Assembly (NCBI GenBank): GCA_020633465.1
Contig: JACKDN010000009.1
Span: 124,001 to 188,000 of the forward strand
Direction: 5' to 3'
DNA: 64,000 nucleotides
Source of the DNA: Myxococcales bacterium
GTDB taxonomy: Bacteria; Myxococcota_A; Bradymonadia; UBA7976; UBA1532
In this document: in pieces, positions 1 through 9,593 of the stretch
How positions within the stretch are numbered: the first letter of the stretch is position 1
Layout of the letters: every line of letters begins with the position of its first letter
Position numbers and translations under genes: made by a program
Notes under the pieces: model-generated
Told to the model about the DNA's origin: nothing
Database searches by the model: none
What the model saw: only the letters and a program-made list of their open reading frames with translations

Positions 1-134
1 AGGGCTATCGCCTGGATCACCGCCGCCTGGACGATCCGACGCTGCAGCAGGTGATCGCCACCCTGCGCGACCGTCGCGCCGAACGCTGGCGCGATCCGCC
101 GCCCGATTGGGCGCTGCCGCCGCGGCCGACGTGA
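1..134 (+). CDS. C-terminal end of a truncated gene, function unknown
   Basis: The frame starting at base 3 is open from the window edge to a TGA at 132-134 and encodes the last 43 residues of a protein. The tail is rich in Arg, Asp and Pro and ends in PPRPT. It shows no recognisable motif. Codons are G/C-rich at the third position, as in the real genes nearby, which supports this frame. Most of the gene lies outside the window, so no function is offered. Confidence 0.5.
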   Translation, partial: GYRLDHRRLDDPTLQQVIATLRDRRAERWRDPPPDWALPPRPT

Positions 135-200
135 ACGCCGCTTGAACCGGTCGCCGCGCGCCCGGATGATGGCCCCGCGACGCCGGGGAGGATGATGCGG

Positions 201-1133
201 ATGCGACGCGCCGGGTGGTGGGTGCTGGTGGCGGTGGCCGTGGTGGGCTGCGAGCTGGACGACGGCCTGGACGAGCAGCCCTTCGACGCCTGGGTGGCCG
301 GCGAGTGGGTGATCACCGGCCGCGGCCGGCTGGAGGGGTGCGCGGATCCGCGCTTCGCGACGGACGGCTTCGCGCTGCGCTCGCTGCCCCTGAAGGTGCT
401 GCACGATCCCGACACCGACGCGCTGTCGCTGGCCGAGCAGCCCGATCGCGGCGACCTGCGCTTCTTCAACGGGCAGGTGCGCGGCGACCGCATCAGCTTC
501 GAGACCCGCGAGGCCACCGACGACGGCGTCATCACCTTCGTCTTCGAGGGGCGCGCGCGCTCGAACGTGACCATCGAGGGCACCTTCGAGGGCACCGGGC
601 CGGCGGCGTGCCGCAGCCGCGGCGATTTCCGCGTGCGCGTGGACTGCAGCGCCCTGGGCATGTGCGATCGTCCGGGCCCGCCGCGGCCCGACGGCGGCGT
701 CGACGCCGAGCTGGACGCCGCGCCGATGCCCGACGCCGCGTTGGACGCCGCGCCGATGCCCGACGCCGCGACGATGAACGACGCCGCGACCGACGCCGCG
801 CCGATGGCCGACGCCGCCCCCACGCCCGACGCCGCGCCGGCGGCCGGCGCGTGCGAGGACGATCTGCCCGAGCTGGCCGGCTTCGACGCCCTGGCCACCT
901 TCGACGACTGCCGCGACGACACCTGCTTCGGCAACCTGGCCTGCGCCGGCACCTGCTTCGCCGCCGAGGTGCCCGTCGACGCCGACTGCGGCGCCTGCCT
1001 CGGCCGCGCCGTCCTGTGCGCGGCCGAAGAGTGCGGCGCCTGCACCAGCCCCGGCAGCGCCGCCTGCCGCACCTGCTTCGCCGCCGAGTGCGCGCCCGCC
1101 TTCGAGGTGTGCGCCGGCGTGCCCTGGCCCTGA
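201..1133 (+). CDS. Lipoprotein with Asp-Ala repeat linker and Cys-rich C-terminal domain
   Basis: A type II signal peptide of about 16 residues ends in the lipobox VVGC, so the product is probably a membrane-anchored lipoprotein. Residues about 25-155 form an unrecognised globular domain. A low-complexity linker follows (about residues 165-215) built from units such as DAAPMPDA. The last 95 residues are Cys-rich, with repeated spacing such as CxACxTCF. A GGGAGG box sits directly on the ATGs at 192 and 195 and about 9 bases before the ATG at 201, so 201 is preferred. This design, a lipobox plus an Asp-Ala linker plus a Cys-rich head, is common in Myxococcota surface lipoproteins. I do not recognise a function. 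It ends base-to-base against the convergent gene that follows. Confidence 0.8.
   Translation: MRRAGWWVLVAVAVVGCELDDGLDEQPFDAWVAGEWVITGRGRLEGCADPRFATDGFALRSLPLKVLHDPDTDALSLAEQPDRGDLRFFNGQVRGDRISFETREATDDGVITFVFEGRARSNVTIEGTFEGTGPAACRSRGDFRVRVDCSALGMCDRPGPPRPDGGVDAELDAAPMPDAALDAAPMPDAATMNDAATDAAPMADAAPTPDAAPAAGACEDDLPELAGFDALATFDDCRDDTCFGNLACAGTCFAAEVPVDADCGACLGRAVLCAAEECGACTSPGSAACRTCFAAECAPAFEVCAGVPWP
700..845 (+). repeat. Degenerate Asp-Ala coding repeat
   Basis: The DNA contains several imperfect copies of a unit of about 24 bases encoding DAAPMPDA-type peptides inside the preceding lipoprotein gene. It probably acts as a flexible spacer between the membrane anchor and the Cys-rich head. 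The frame stays open through the tract. Confidence 0.7.
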
Positions 1134-2036
1134 TCAGGGTCGGATCAGCGTCGGCGGCGTGACGGTCACCGGCCCGTGGTCGAGGGCGCGGGGCAGCGCG
1201 CCCGGGAGCGGCGCGTCGCCCTCCAGCGGCACCCACCACGGCCCTGGCCCGGCGACGCGCAGGCCCACCTCGTAGCGCAGTCGCGCCGCCGGCGCTGCGT
1301 CGAGCGTCTCGTCGGCCTCGATCAGCGCCCAGGTCGTCTGCGCGCCGGCGCTGTCGCGGATCGGCCAGCCGCCGTCGCCCAGCAGCGCGGTCAGCCGCGT
1401 CGCCGCGGGCTCGACCGCCGCGCGCTCGTCGGCGGTCAGCGTCGCCCCTCGGCAGTCGAGCCCGGTCTGGCGCAGGGCGCCGCCCCGAGCCTTCGGGGTC
1501 GACGCGAGGCCGCCCGTGCCGACGTGCACCAGCCACCGCAACGCGCCGTCGGCCGCGCTGCCGCCCGGCCTGGCCACCCGGACGCACGCCGGGGTCTCGC
1601 CCGGGCGCCCGGCCAGCCAGACCGCGCAGCCCGGCGCCGCGCACCCCCGCGTCACCCGCCAGGCGCGCGCGCCGCGCAGCCCCAGCAGCGCCACGCGAAG
1701 CGGCCGCGCCGGCGCGCTCTCCAGCTCGACCTGCACCTCGACCAGCCGCGTCGTGCCCGCGAGGCGCGGCGTCGCGCCGCCGAGGCGCTCGGCCGCTTCG
1801 GCCGGGGTCAACGCGCGCAGCCGGATCCGCGGCGCGGCGGCGCGCACCACCGCCCGCGCGATGCGGGCGTTCGCGTCGAGGTCGCCGAAGCGGCTGCGCG
1901 GCGCGGTCAGGGCGACACTGGCGCGCTCGGCCTGGTCGATCCGCCCAGCGGCGAGCGCGTCGTCGACGGCCCGGGGCGAGGGCCCGCAGCCGGCGAGGGC
2001 GAACAGGGCGAGCGACAGCGATGGGGCGGCGCGCAT
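1134..2036 (-). CDS. Lipoprotein, hypothetical
   Basis: The ATG at 2036 starts a textbook lipoprotein signal (MRAAPSLSLALFALAGC, lipobox LAGC). The open frame extends 25 codons further upstream, but that extension is Arg-rich and would bury the signal, so the later start is chosen. The mature protein is about 285 residues with two Cys pairs near the middle (RGCAAPGC and nearby). It has no catalytic motif I recognise. The last third reads like a beta-rich domain. Its stop codon touches the stop of the convergent gene with no spacer. Confidence 0.75.
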   Translation of the reverse strand: MRAAPSLSLALFALAGCGPSPRAVDDALAAGRIDQAERASVALTAPRSRFGDLDANARIARAVVRAAAPRIRLRALTPAEAAERLGGATPRLAGTTRLVEVQVELESAPARPLRVALLGLRGARAWRVTRGCAAPGCAVWLAGRPGETPACVRVARPGGSAADGALRWLVHVGTGGLASTPKARGGALRQTGLDCRGATLTADERAAVEPAATRLTALLGDGGWPIRDSAGAQTTWALIEADETLDAAPAARLRYEVGLRVAGPGPWWVPLEGDAPLPGALPRALDHGPVTVTPPTLIRP

Positions 2037-2141
2037 GGCCCGAGCATGCCGCGTCGGGCGGCCGCGCGCGACGGGTTCGGCTTGCGCGTCGGTCGGCCGC
2101 TGTGGCTTCAATCACCCTTCGGCCACGGACGGGGGGCAGGC

Positions 2142-3050
2142 GTGGACGCGGCGCAGATGGACTTCTCGCCGGGCGGCCTGGTGGTGCTCAACGCCATCCT
2201 CGGCGTCGTCATGTACGGCGTGGCGCTCGATCTGCGCGTGGCGGACTTCCGGCACGCCGTGAAGGTGCCGCGCGCCTTCTTCGCCGGCGCCCTCAGCCAG
2301 CTCGTGCTGCTGCCCGCGCTGACCTGCGGCCTGACCCTGCTGCTGCGCCCGCCGCCGAGCGTGGCCCTCGGTATGATGCTCGTGGCCGCGTGCCCCGGCG
2401 GCAACGTCTCGAACTTCCTCGTGCACTTCGCCCGCGGCAACACCGCGCTCAGCGTCACCCTGACCGCCTTCTCGACGGCCGCGGCCATCGCCGCCACGCC
2501 GATCAACCTGGCCTTCTGGGCCAGCCTGAACCCCGACACCGCCCGGCTGGTGGCGCGCATCGACCTCGATCCGCTGGGCATGCTGACGACCGTGCTGGTG
2601 ATCCTCGGCGTGCCGTTGGTGCTGGGCATGTGGACCGCGAAGCGCTGGCCCGACGTGGCCGCGAAGATGCGCAAGCCGATGAAGATCGGCTCGCTGATCG
2701 TCTTCGGCGCCTTCGTGGCCATCGCGCTGGGCAAGAACTTCGGCCTCTTCCTCACCTACATCGGCCAGCTGGTGGGCATCGTCGCGCTGCACAACGGCGT
2801 CGCCCTGGCGCTGGGCTACGGGGTGGCGGCGGCGGCGCGCCTGCCCGCCGCGGACCGCCGCGCCATCGCCATCGAGACGGGCATCCAGAACTCGGGCCTC
2901 GGGCTGACCCTGATCTTCACCTTCTTCGGCGGGCTGGGCGGCATGGCGATGGTCGCCGGCTGGTGGGGCATCTGGCACATCGTGGCCGGGCTGACGGCGG
3001 CGTCGTTCTGGCGGCGTCGCGCGCCCGCGGTGCCCGCCGAGGTCCTGTGA
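2142..3050 (+). CDS. Bile acid:sodium symporter (BASS) family transporter
   Basis: This is an inner-membrane protein of about 302 residues with roughly nine to ten hydrophobic segments, the usual BASS size. Two family signatures are present. One is the ACPGGNVSN stretch followed by ARGNTALSVTLTAFST. The other is ETGIQNSGLGL near the C-terminus. In known members, Asn, Glu and Gln residues of these stretches bind sodium at the crossover of the two repeats. BASS proteins carry organic anions with sodium; the substrate cannot be read from sequence. GTG 2142 follows a GGGGGG box by 4 bases and is preferred over ATG 2157. The gene is monocistronic. Confidence 0.88.
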   Translation: MDAAQMDFSPGGLVVLNAILGVVMYGVALDLRVADFRHAVKVPRAFFAGALSQLVLLPALTCGLTLLLRPPPSVALGMMLVAACPGGNVSNFLVHFARGNTALSVTLTAFSTAAAIAATPINLAFWASLNPDTARLVARIDLDPLGMLTTVLVILGVPLVLGMWTAKRWPDVAAKMRKPMKIGSLIVFGAFVAIALGKNFGLFLTYIGQLVGIVALHNGVALALGYGVAAAARLPAADRRAIAIETGIQNSGLGLTLIFTFFGGLGGMAMVAGWWGIWHIVAGLTAASFWRRRAPAVPAEVL

Positions 3051-3081
3051 GGCGGGACATGCGCGTCCCCAGGTGAGACCT

Positions 3082-3102
3082 GCGTGCCACGGTCGGGCAC
3101 GC
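3082..3102 (+). terminator. Candidate hairpin after the transporter gene
   Basis: A perfect 7-bp stem (GCGTGCC/GGCACGC) with a 7-base loop lies 32 bases after the transporter stop. No T-run follows, so it is only a weak terminator candidate. A second small hairpin (CTGGGC/GCCCAG) lies at 3138-3154. Confidence 0.3.
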
Positions 3103-3185
3103 CGTCCGCACGGCGCGACGGTCCGGCGTCGCTGGCACTGGGCGTGCAGCCCAGCGCTGGTTCGACGAGCGCTCGGGGGGTGACC

Positions 3186-5360
3186 ATGGCGCGTTACGGC
3201 CGACTGACCACCGCACTGCTGATCTCACTGACCGCGGCGCTGCTGGCGCCGGCGTGCGGGGGCGAGGACGAGGCCCCGCCGCAGCCCGGCGCGCTCGAGG
3301 CGCCCCTGGCCGGCAGCGGCGCCGTCTTCGACGCGCTCGAGGCGGCGGCGGACGCCTACGACGTGCCCATCCGCCTGCTGGTGGCGGCCGCCTACAGCGA
3401 GACCCGCCTGGCCCACGTCGACAGCGAGAAGGAGGGGCGCGGCCTCTTCCAGCTCGACCCGCTGGCCATCGACCGCGCGGCGCGCCTGCTGGACGTGCCC
3501 GCCGAGCAGGTCGCCACCGACCTCGACACCCACGCCTTGGCCTTCGCCGCCCTGGTCGCCGACAACGTCGGCAGCCCGCGCCCCGACGCCGACGACCTGC
3601 CGCAGTGGCTGGACGCCGTCGCCGGCGTGCGCACCGCCGACGTCGCCGCGGTCGCCCTGAGCGAGGGCACCCGCATCGCGCTGCGCGAGGGCCTGGACGT
3701 CGAGCTGGCCGACGGCCGCGTCAGCCTGGCGCCGGCCCCGCTCGGCACCTTGACGCAGGCCGCCCGCCCCGACAGCAACCTCGCGCGCTGGGTGGCCAGC
3801 CCCAACTACACCAACGGCTCGCGGCGCCGCGGCGCAGTCGACACCGTCGTCATCCACGTGACGCAGGGCGCCTACGGCGGCGCCATCTCGTGGTTCCAGA
3901 ACCGCAACTCCCAGGTCAGCGCGCATTACGTCATCCGCTCGTCCGATGGACAGATCACGCAGATGGTCGAAGAGGAGGACGTCGCCTGGCACGCGCGCAG
4001 CTGGAACGGGCGCTCCATCGGCATCGAGCACGAGGGCTTCGTCGCCGAGGCGCGCTGGTTCACCGACGCCATGTACCGGCAGAGCGCGGCGCTCACCCGC
4101 GAGATCTGCAACCGCTGGGGCATCCCCAAGAACCGGCAGCACATCAAGGGCCACAACGAGCTGTCGGGCAACGACCACACGGATCCCGGGCGCCATTGGA
4201 ACTGGGACCGCTACATGCAACTCGTCAACGGCGGCGGCGGGGGCAACCCGGCCCCGGCCGGCGGGCGCATCCTCGGCTTCGTGCGCGAGGGCGACATCAT
4301 GAACGAGGCCGGCGCCATCGCGAACGCGCGGGTGCGCATCGAGGGCGGACCCGAGGTGCGCACGGCGGCCAACGGGCTGTACACCTTCGAGGGCGTGGGC
4401 AGCGGCCACAAGGTCATCCTGGTCACCGCCGACGGCTACGCGGCCGGCCGCAAGGAGGTCGACCACGTCGCTGGCCAGGACACCTGGGGCTCGGTGGCGC
4501 TGCAGCGCGGCCAGGCGACGGGCAACGTGCTGGGCTTCGTGCGCGAGCGCGACCTGATGAACGCCGACGCGCCCATCCCCGGCGCGCGGGTCGCGGTCGA
4601 GGGCGGGCCGACGGTGCAGTCGGGGGCCGACGGTCTGTACCGGCTGGAGGGCCTGCCGGTGGGCGACGTGCGCATCACGATCAGCAAGGACGGGTGGCAG
4701 AGCCAGACCATCGAGCGGACGGTGGCCGCGGGGGCCGACAGCTGGGGCTCGGTGGGCCTGCAGCCGGCCGGCGCCGAGCAGCCCGAGCCGGAGCAGCCGG
4801 AGCCCGAGCAGCCGGAGCCCGAGCAGCCCGAGCCCGAGCAGCCCGAGCCGCCCGCCCGGACGACGGGCGCGGTGGTCGGCACCGTGCGCGCGGCCGCGGA
4901 CGGCCAGCCCATCGACGGCGCCATCGTCTCGGTCACCGGCGTCGCCAGCGTCACCACCGAGGCCGACGGCGTCTTCCGCATCGCGGGCCTGGCGCCGGGG
5001 CCCGTCGAGGTGTCGGCCCTGGCGGCGGGCTACGCGACGCTGACCCGCACCTTGAACATCGAGGCCGGCGTCGACACGACCTTCGACGCGACGCTCGCGC
5101 CCCGCGCCGAGGTGCCGGCGCAGCCCGCCGATCCGGGGCCGAACGATCCGCCGCGCACCGGCGTCGACCCCGGCCCCAAGCCCGGCGGCGACTACGAGAC
5201 CGTGCCCCCGCCGGATCCCGTCGACGAGGCGCCCACCATGGAGAAGTCGTCCGGCTCGGGCGGCTGCACGCAGGCGCCCGGCGCCCCGGCCGGCGCCCCG
5301 TGGCTGCTGCTCCTCGCCGCCGCGGTCATCGCCCGCCGCCGCGTCGCCGCCCGCCGCTGA
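3186..5360 (+). CDS. Secreted N-acetylmuramoyl-L-alanine amidase with lysozyme-like, regulatory-repeat and MYXO-CTERM-like parts
   Basis: The 724-residue exported protein probably cleaves the lactyl-amide bond of peptidoglycan. Parts in order: a signal peptide ending LAPAC; a helical transglycosylase-like region (about 35-180) with a SETR and GLFQLDP pattern; and an Amidase_2 domain (about 215-345). Likely zinc ligands of the amidase are H224 (VIHVTQG), H323 (KGHNEL) and D333 (HTDPG). Then come two carboxypeptidase-regulatory-like repeats, five EQPEP units, a third such repeat and a Pro-rich stretch. The end is a Gly-Cys/hydrophobic/Arg-rich tail like MYXO-CTERM. ATG 3186 follows a GGGGGGT box. 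The lipobox is weak (Ala at -3), so lipidation is uncertain. Roles in wall remodelling or predation are possible but inferred. Confidence 0.88.
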   Translation: MARYGRLTTALLISLTAALLAPACGGEDEAPPQPGALEAPLAGSGAVFDALEAAADAYDVPIRLLVAAAYSETRLAHVDSEKEGRGLFQLDPLAIDRAARLLDVPAEQVATDLDTHALAFAALVADNVGSPRPDADDLPQWLDAVAGVRTADVAAVALSEGTRIALREGLDVELADGRVSLAPAPLGTLTQAARPDSNLARWVASPNYTNGSRRRGAVDTVVIHVTQGAYGGAISWFQNRNSQVSAHYVIRSSDGQITQMVEEEDVAWHARSWNGRSIGIEHEGFVAEARWFTDAMYRQSAALTREICNRWGIPKNRQHIKGHNELSGNDHTDPGRHWNWDRYMQLVNGGGGGNPAPAGGRILGFVREGDIMNEAGAIANARVRIEGGPEVRTAANGLYTFEGVGSGHKVILVTADGYAAGRKEVDHVAGQDTWGSVALQRGQATGNVLGFVRERDLMNADAPIPGARVAVEGGPTVQSGADGLYRLEGLPVGDVRITISKDGWQSQTIERTVAAGADSWGSVGLQPAGAEQPEPEQPEPEQPEPEQPEPEQPEPPARTTGAVVGTVRAAADGQPIDGAIVSVTGVASVTTEADGVFRIAGLAPGPVEVSALAAGYATLTRTLNIEAGVDTTFDATLAPRAEVPAQPADPGPNDPPRTGVDPGPKPGGDYETVPPPDPVDEAPTMEKSSGSGGCTQAPGAPAGAPWLLLLAAAVIARRRVAARR
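4776..4850 (+). repeat. Five tandem 15-bp units encoding EQPEP
   Basis: Five in-frame 15-bp units (consensus GAGCAGCCSGAGCCS) encode a rigid Glu/Pro spacer between the second and third regulatory-like repeats of the amidase. Confidence 0.85.
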
Positions 5361-5361
5361 C

Positions 5362-6143
5362 TCACTCCCCCTCGCCGCAGGCCGCCTCGACGAGCGCCTC
5401 GAGCATCCGCCGCTCGTGCAGCACGACGGCGCGGATCAACGCCTGACACCGGCGCAGGTGCAGGGGCACCCAGCCGTCGGCGGCGAACCACGCCGACACG
5501 TCGGGCGCGGCGCCCGCCGGCAGCGCCTTCAGCGCGCCCTTCAGCGCGGCGCCGAAGCCCTGCTCGCAAGCGGACAACGCGCGCAGCACCAGCGCCTCGA
5601 CGCCCTGATGGGCCGCGCCGGCCAGGGCGGCGTCCAGGCGCTCGAGCCGGGCCGCGTCGGCGCTGATGCGCGGCAGCTGCTCGGCCAGCTCGGCGCGGGT
5701 GTCGCGCAGGGCGAAGCGCGCCCGCTTCAGGTGCGTGTCGAGGTACTCGGCGAAGGGCGCCCAGAGCGTGCGCGTGGCCGCGCGCAGCGGCGCCCCCTTG
5801 GGGTTCTCGAGCACCCCCGACTGGGCCAGCACCTGCTGGGCGCGCTGGGCGGTCGGCAAGCGGTAGCGCGGCTTGAAGGCGTGCTCGAAGGCGTCGGCCA
5901 TGCGGCCCTCGATGTCGCGCACCGCGGCCTCGAGGCGGGCGCGCACCGGGGCCGGCGGCAGCGGCTCGGCCGGCGCCTCGATGGCGTCGAGCGTCGCCAG
6001 CGCCTCGGCCAGCGCCACCCCGCCGCGAAGGTCGATCAGGTCGCTCAGCAGCGTCGCCGGATCGATCGGCGGCGGCGCGTCCTCGGGCAGGAAGGGCTGC
6101 GCCGCCGCGTCGATCGGCCCCAGCGGGATGAGCGTCAGCTGGC

Positions 6144-6147
<4 letters not shown>
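5362..6147 (-). CDS. DUF3348-like helical protein
   Basis: This is a 261-residue, largely alpha-helical protein with no signal peptide, membrane segment or catalytic motif. The centre (about 90-200) has a run of charged helices, with RYRLPTAQRA followed by APFAEYLDTHLKRAR and LERLDAALAGA. This pattern reminds me of the DUF3348 family of proteobacteria, but I cannot confirm it. The GTG start at 6147 overlaps the stop of the EVE-domain gene by four bases (GTGA). The two are therefore very likely co-translated, and the protein may act with the EVE protein. It is convergent with the amidase, one base between stops. Confidence 0.68.
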
Positions 6148-6620
<473 letters not shown>

Positions 6621-6686
6621 GGGGCCTCCCGGTGCTGGCGCGTGGCCGCGCATTCTGGCCGAAGCGGGCGTCGGTTTGAAGGGCCG

Positions 6687-9593
6687 CTACCAGACCTGGT
6701 CGAGGGGCAGGCGCCACGCGGCCTCGGCCGCGGCGGCCACCGTCGCCCGGTCGGCGTCGAGCGGCGCCAGGCTGCGCCGCCGCACGGCGCCGTCCCAGCC
6801 GCCGCTCAGCAGCGCGTCGCCGTCGGCGGCGAAGGCCAGGGCGGCCAGCCGCTCGCCGTGATCCCGCAGGCGGGCGCGCGGCCGCGGCTCGCCGTCGCGC
6901 CAGACCCACAGCGTGCCGGCGCGGTCGCCGGCGGCGACGAAGCGGCCATCGGGCGACACGGCCAGCTCGATCAGCTTCGGCGTCGGGCGCGCGGCCTCCA
7001 GGCGCCTGCGCGGCGCGCCGTCGGGGCTGTACCGATCGACCGCGCCGACGACCGCGGCCAGCAGCGTGCCCGTCGCGGCGTCCAGCGCGACGGCGCGCGC
7101 GCGTCGGGCGCCGGACGCACGGCCCCAGCCGCACGGTGGGCCGCGCGTCCACCCGGCACACGGCGCGCGGCGACTCGCGCAGCACCGCGGCGTGCCGCGC
7201 GTCGATCGTGGTCGCGAGGTCGAGGAAGACGGCCTCCGGCGCGATCACGGTGGGCGGCGCCCCGGCCGGATCGATCACGCGCAGGCCGGGCTCGTAGGTG
7301 GCCAGCACCACGCGCGGCCCCGCGGGCGTCGCCAAGAAGCCGATGCGTTTCGCGATCTTGCGGTCCACGGTGGGGGCCTCGGTGAGATCGGCCCCCAGGC
7401 GCCAGCGCCGGGTGCGGTGGTCGCGCGCGCTGGTCGCCACCACGTCGCCGTCGGGCAGGAACACCGCGCCCTTCACCACGCCGGGCCAGGCGACGCGCGC
7501 TCGGGCCGCGCCCGTCGGCAGGTCGAAGACGTCCAGGCCGCCGCTTCGGCTGACCGCCAGCCGATCGGCCCGGAGCGCCAGCGCCGTCACGCCGGTCGCG
7601 ACGTCCAGGCGGGTGGGCGCCGACCCGGGCAGGCGCCACCGGCGCAGCGTCGGCCCCACGGTCCACAGATCGCGGGGGGCGTCGGCCGCGAAGCGGACCT
7701 GGGCGGCCCACCGCGCCGGAGCCGCCCCAGCCAGGCCCCCGTCGCGACGTCCCAGAGGCGCGCGCCCCCGCGATCGCTCAGCACCGCGGCGACGCCCCCG
7801 TCGGCGCTGACGTCGATCGTCCGCGCGGGCCCCGCGTCGCCCGCCGCGCGGCGCAGCACCGCGCCGGTGGCCGCGTCGAGCAGCACGACGTGGCCGGTCA
7901 ACGTGCCGACCACCAGGCGCGCGCCGTCGGGCGTGAAGGCCGCGGCCGCCGCGGGCTGCCGGTCGGCGGTCAGCGACAGGGGCGCGACCGCCGGCGTCGC
8001 GTCCTCGGCCAGCCCTGCGACGCGCAGCTCGCCCTGCGAGCACAGGGCCGCCCAGCGCGCCCGGGCCTCGTCGATGGCCACCGCGTCGATGGCGCCGGGC
8101 GCGCACGCCCGCCGCGTCCACGGCGCGGCGTCCCCGCGCTGCACGGTCAGGAAGCCCGCGTCCCACCACACCCGCAGCCCCGGGCCGACGTGGCGCAGGG
8201 GCCGCGAGAGCGTGTCGGGGCAGGTGAGCGCGCCGTCGGGGGCGGGCAGCGGCGCGGCGCACTCCCCGGCCAGCGGGCGCTCGTCGATCAGCGCGGGGCG
8301 CGGCGCGCCCCCGAAGCGCATCAGCACGCCGCGCGCGTCGGCCGACTCGGCCAGCCGCAGGGCGTGGGCGGCCAGCACCTCGGCCTCGGGGGCGGCCTCG
8401 TCGGCCGCGCGGTCGATGGCTTCGGCCACCAGCGCGCGGGCCAGATCGCGGTCGGCGCGCTCGAGGGCGGCGCGGGTGGCGGCCTCGGCCGACTGGGCGC
8501 GGACGCGCTCGGCGTCGGTGGCGCGCCAGCCCACGAGGCCCGCGACGGCCAGCGTCGCGAGGGCGACGGCGCCCACCGCCAGCGGCGCCCGCCAGGCGCG
8601 CAGCACGCGGCGCAGCAGGTCCACCGTCGAGTAGCTGTGGGCCTCGACCCGGCGGCCGTCGAGGTAGCGGGCCAGGTCGTCGGCCAGCGCCTTGGCGTCG
8701 GCGTAGCGCGCGGCGGGGGTCGGGGCGAGGGCGCGGTCGACGATCGCGCCGAGCTCGAGCGGCACCCCCACGGCGCGCCCGGTCGCCGCCGGCGGGGGCG
8801 CGGTGCGCGCGGCGTCCAGCACCTCGTCGGCCGAGCCGCCCGCGTGCGGCGCGCGCCCGGCGACCAGCTCGAAGAGCACCGCGCCCAGGCTCCACACGTC
8901 GCTGCGCGCGTCGGCCGGGCGGCCGGCGGCCTGCTCGGGCGCCATGTACTGCGGCGTGCCCAGCACCGCGCCCACGCGGGTGAGCGCGGCGTCCTCGCCC
9001 GGCCGCGCGCCCTCGGGCGGGGCGTCGTCGGGCTGGTCGAGCACGCGCGCGAGCCCCCAGTCGACCACCTGCGTCTCGCCGAACTCGCCGACCAGGATGT
9101 TCGCCGGCTTCAGATCCCGGTGGATCACCCCCAGCGCGTGGGCGAAGCCGACCGTCTCGGCCGCCGCCAGGGTGGCGCGCAGCAGGCGGTCGCGATCGGG
9201 CGCGGCGTCGGCGAACAGCTGCGCCAGGGTGCGGCCACGCACGACGCGCATGGCGAAGTAGACGGTGCCGTCGGGCCAGCGGCCGCGGTCGTGCACCGGC
9301 ACGACGCCGGGGTGATCGAGGCGCGCCAGGATGGCCGCCTCGCGGGCGAGGCGCGCGCGCAGCACGGGATCGGCGTCGGGCGGGACCTCCTTCAGGGCGA
9401 CCTCGCGGTCGAGCAGGCGATCGTACGCCAGCACCACCCGCCCCATGCCCCCGGCGCCGACCAGGGGTCCGCGCACGTACCGATCGCCCTCGAGCGGCGG
9501 CGGGGGATCGGCCGCCTCGCCGCCCGCCCGGCTGAGCGCGGGCCGGCTGCCCGGCTCCTCGTCGGCCGGCCAGTCGGACCCCGAGCGCGTCAC
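6687..9593 (-). CDS. Transmembrane Ser/Thr protein kinase with WD40-like sensor domain, interrupted by two frame changes
   Basis: The first 320 residues are a Hanks-type kinase. It has a glycine loop (VGAGGMGRV), the ATP-binding Lys in VALKEVP, HRDLKPAN, DWG in place of DFG, and YMAPEQ. A single membrane helix follows (about 325-350), then a long WD40/quinoprotein-like propeller with DAATG units. The frame opened at GTG 9593 runs to about 7720. From there to about 7100 the coding signal continues in another frame, and then it returns to the first frame to the TAG at 6687. The two changes cancel, so a full protein would be about 968 residues. Both sit in G/C-rich runs. The start overlaps the upstream FHA gene by four bases. 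The kinase domain itself looks intact and active. Confidence 0.8.
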
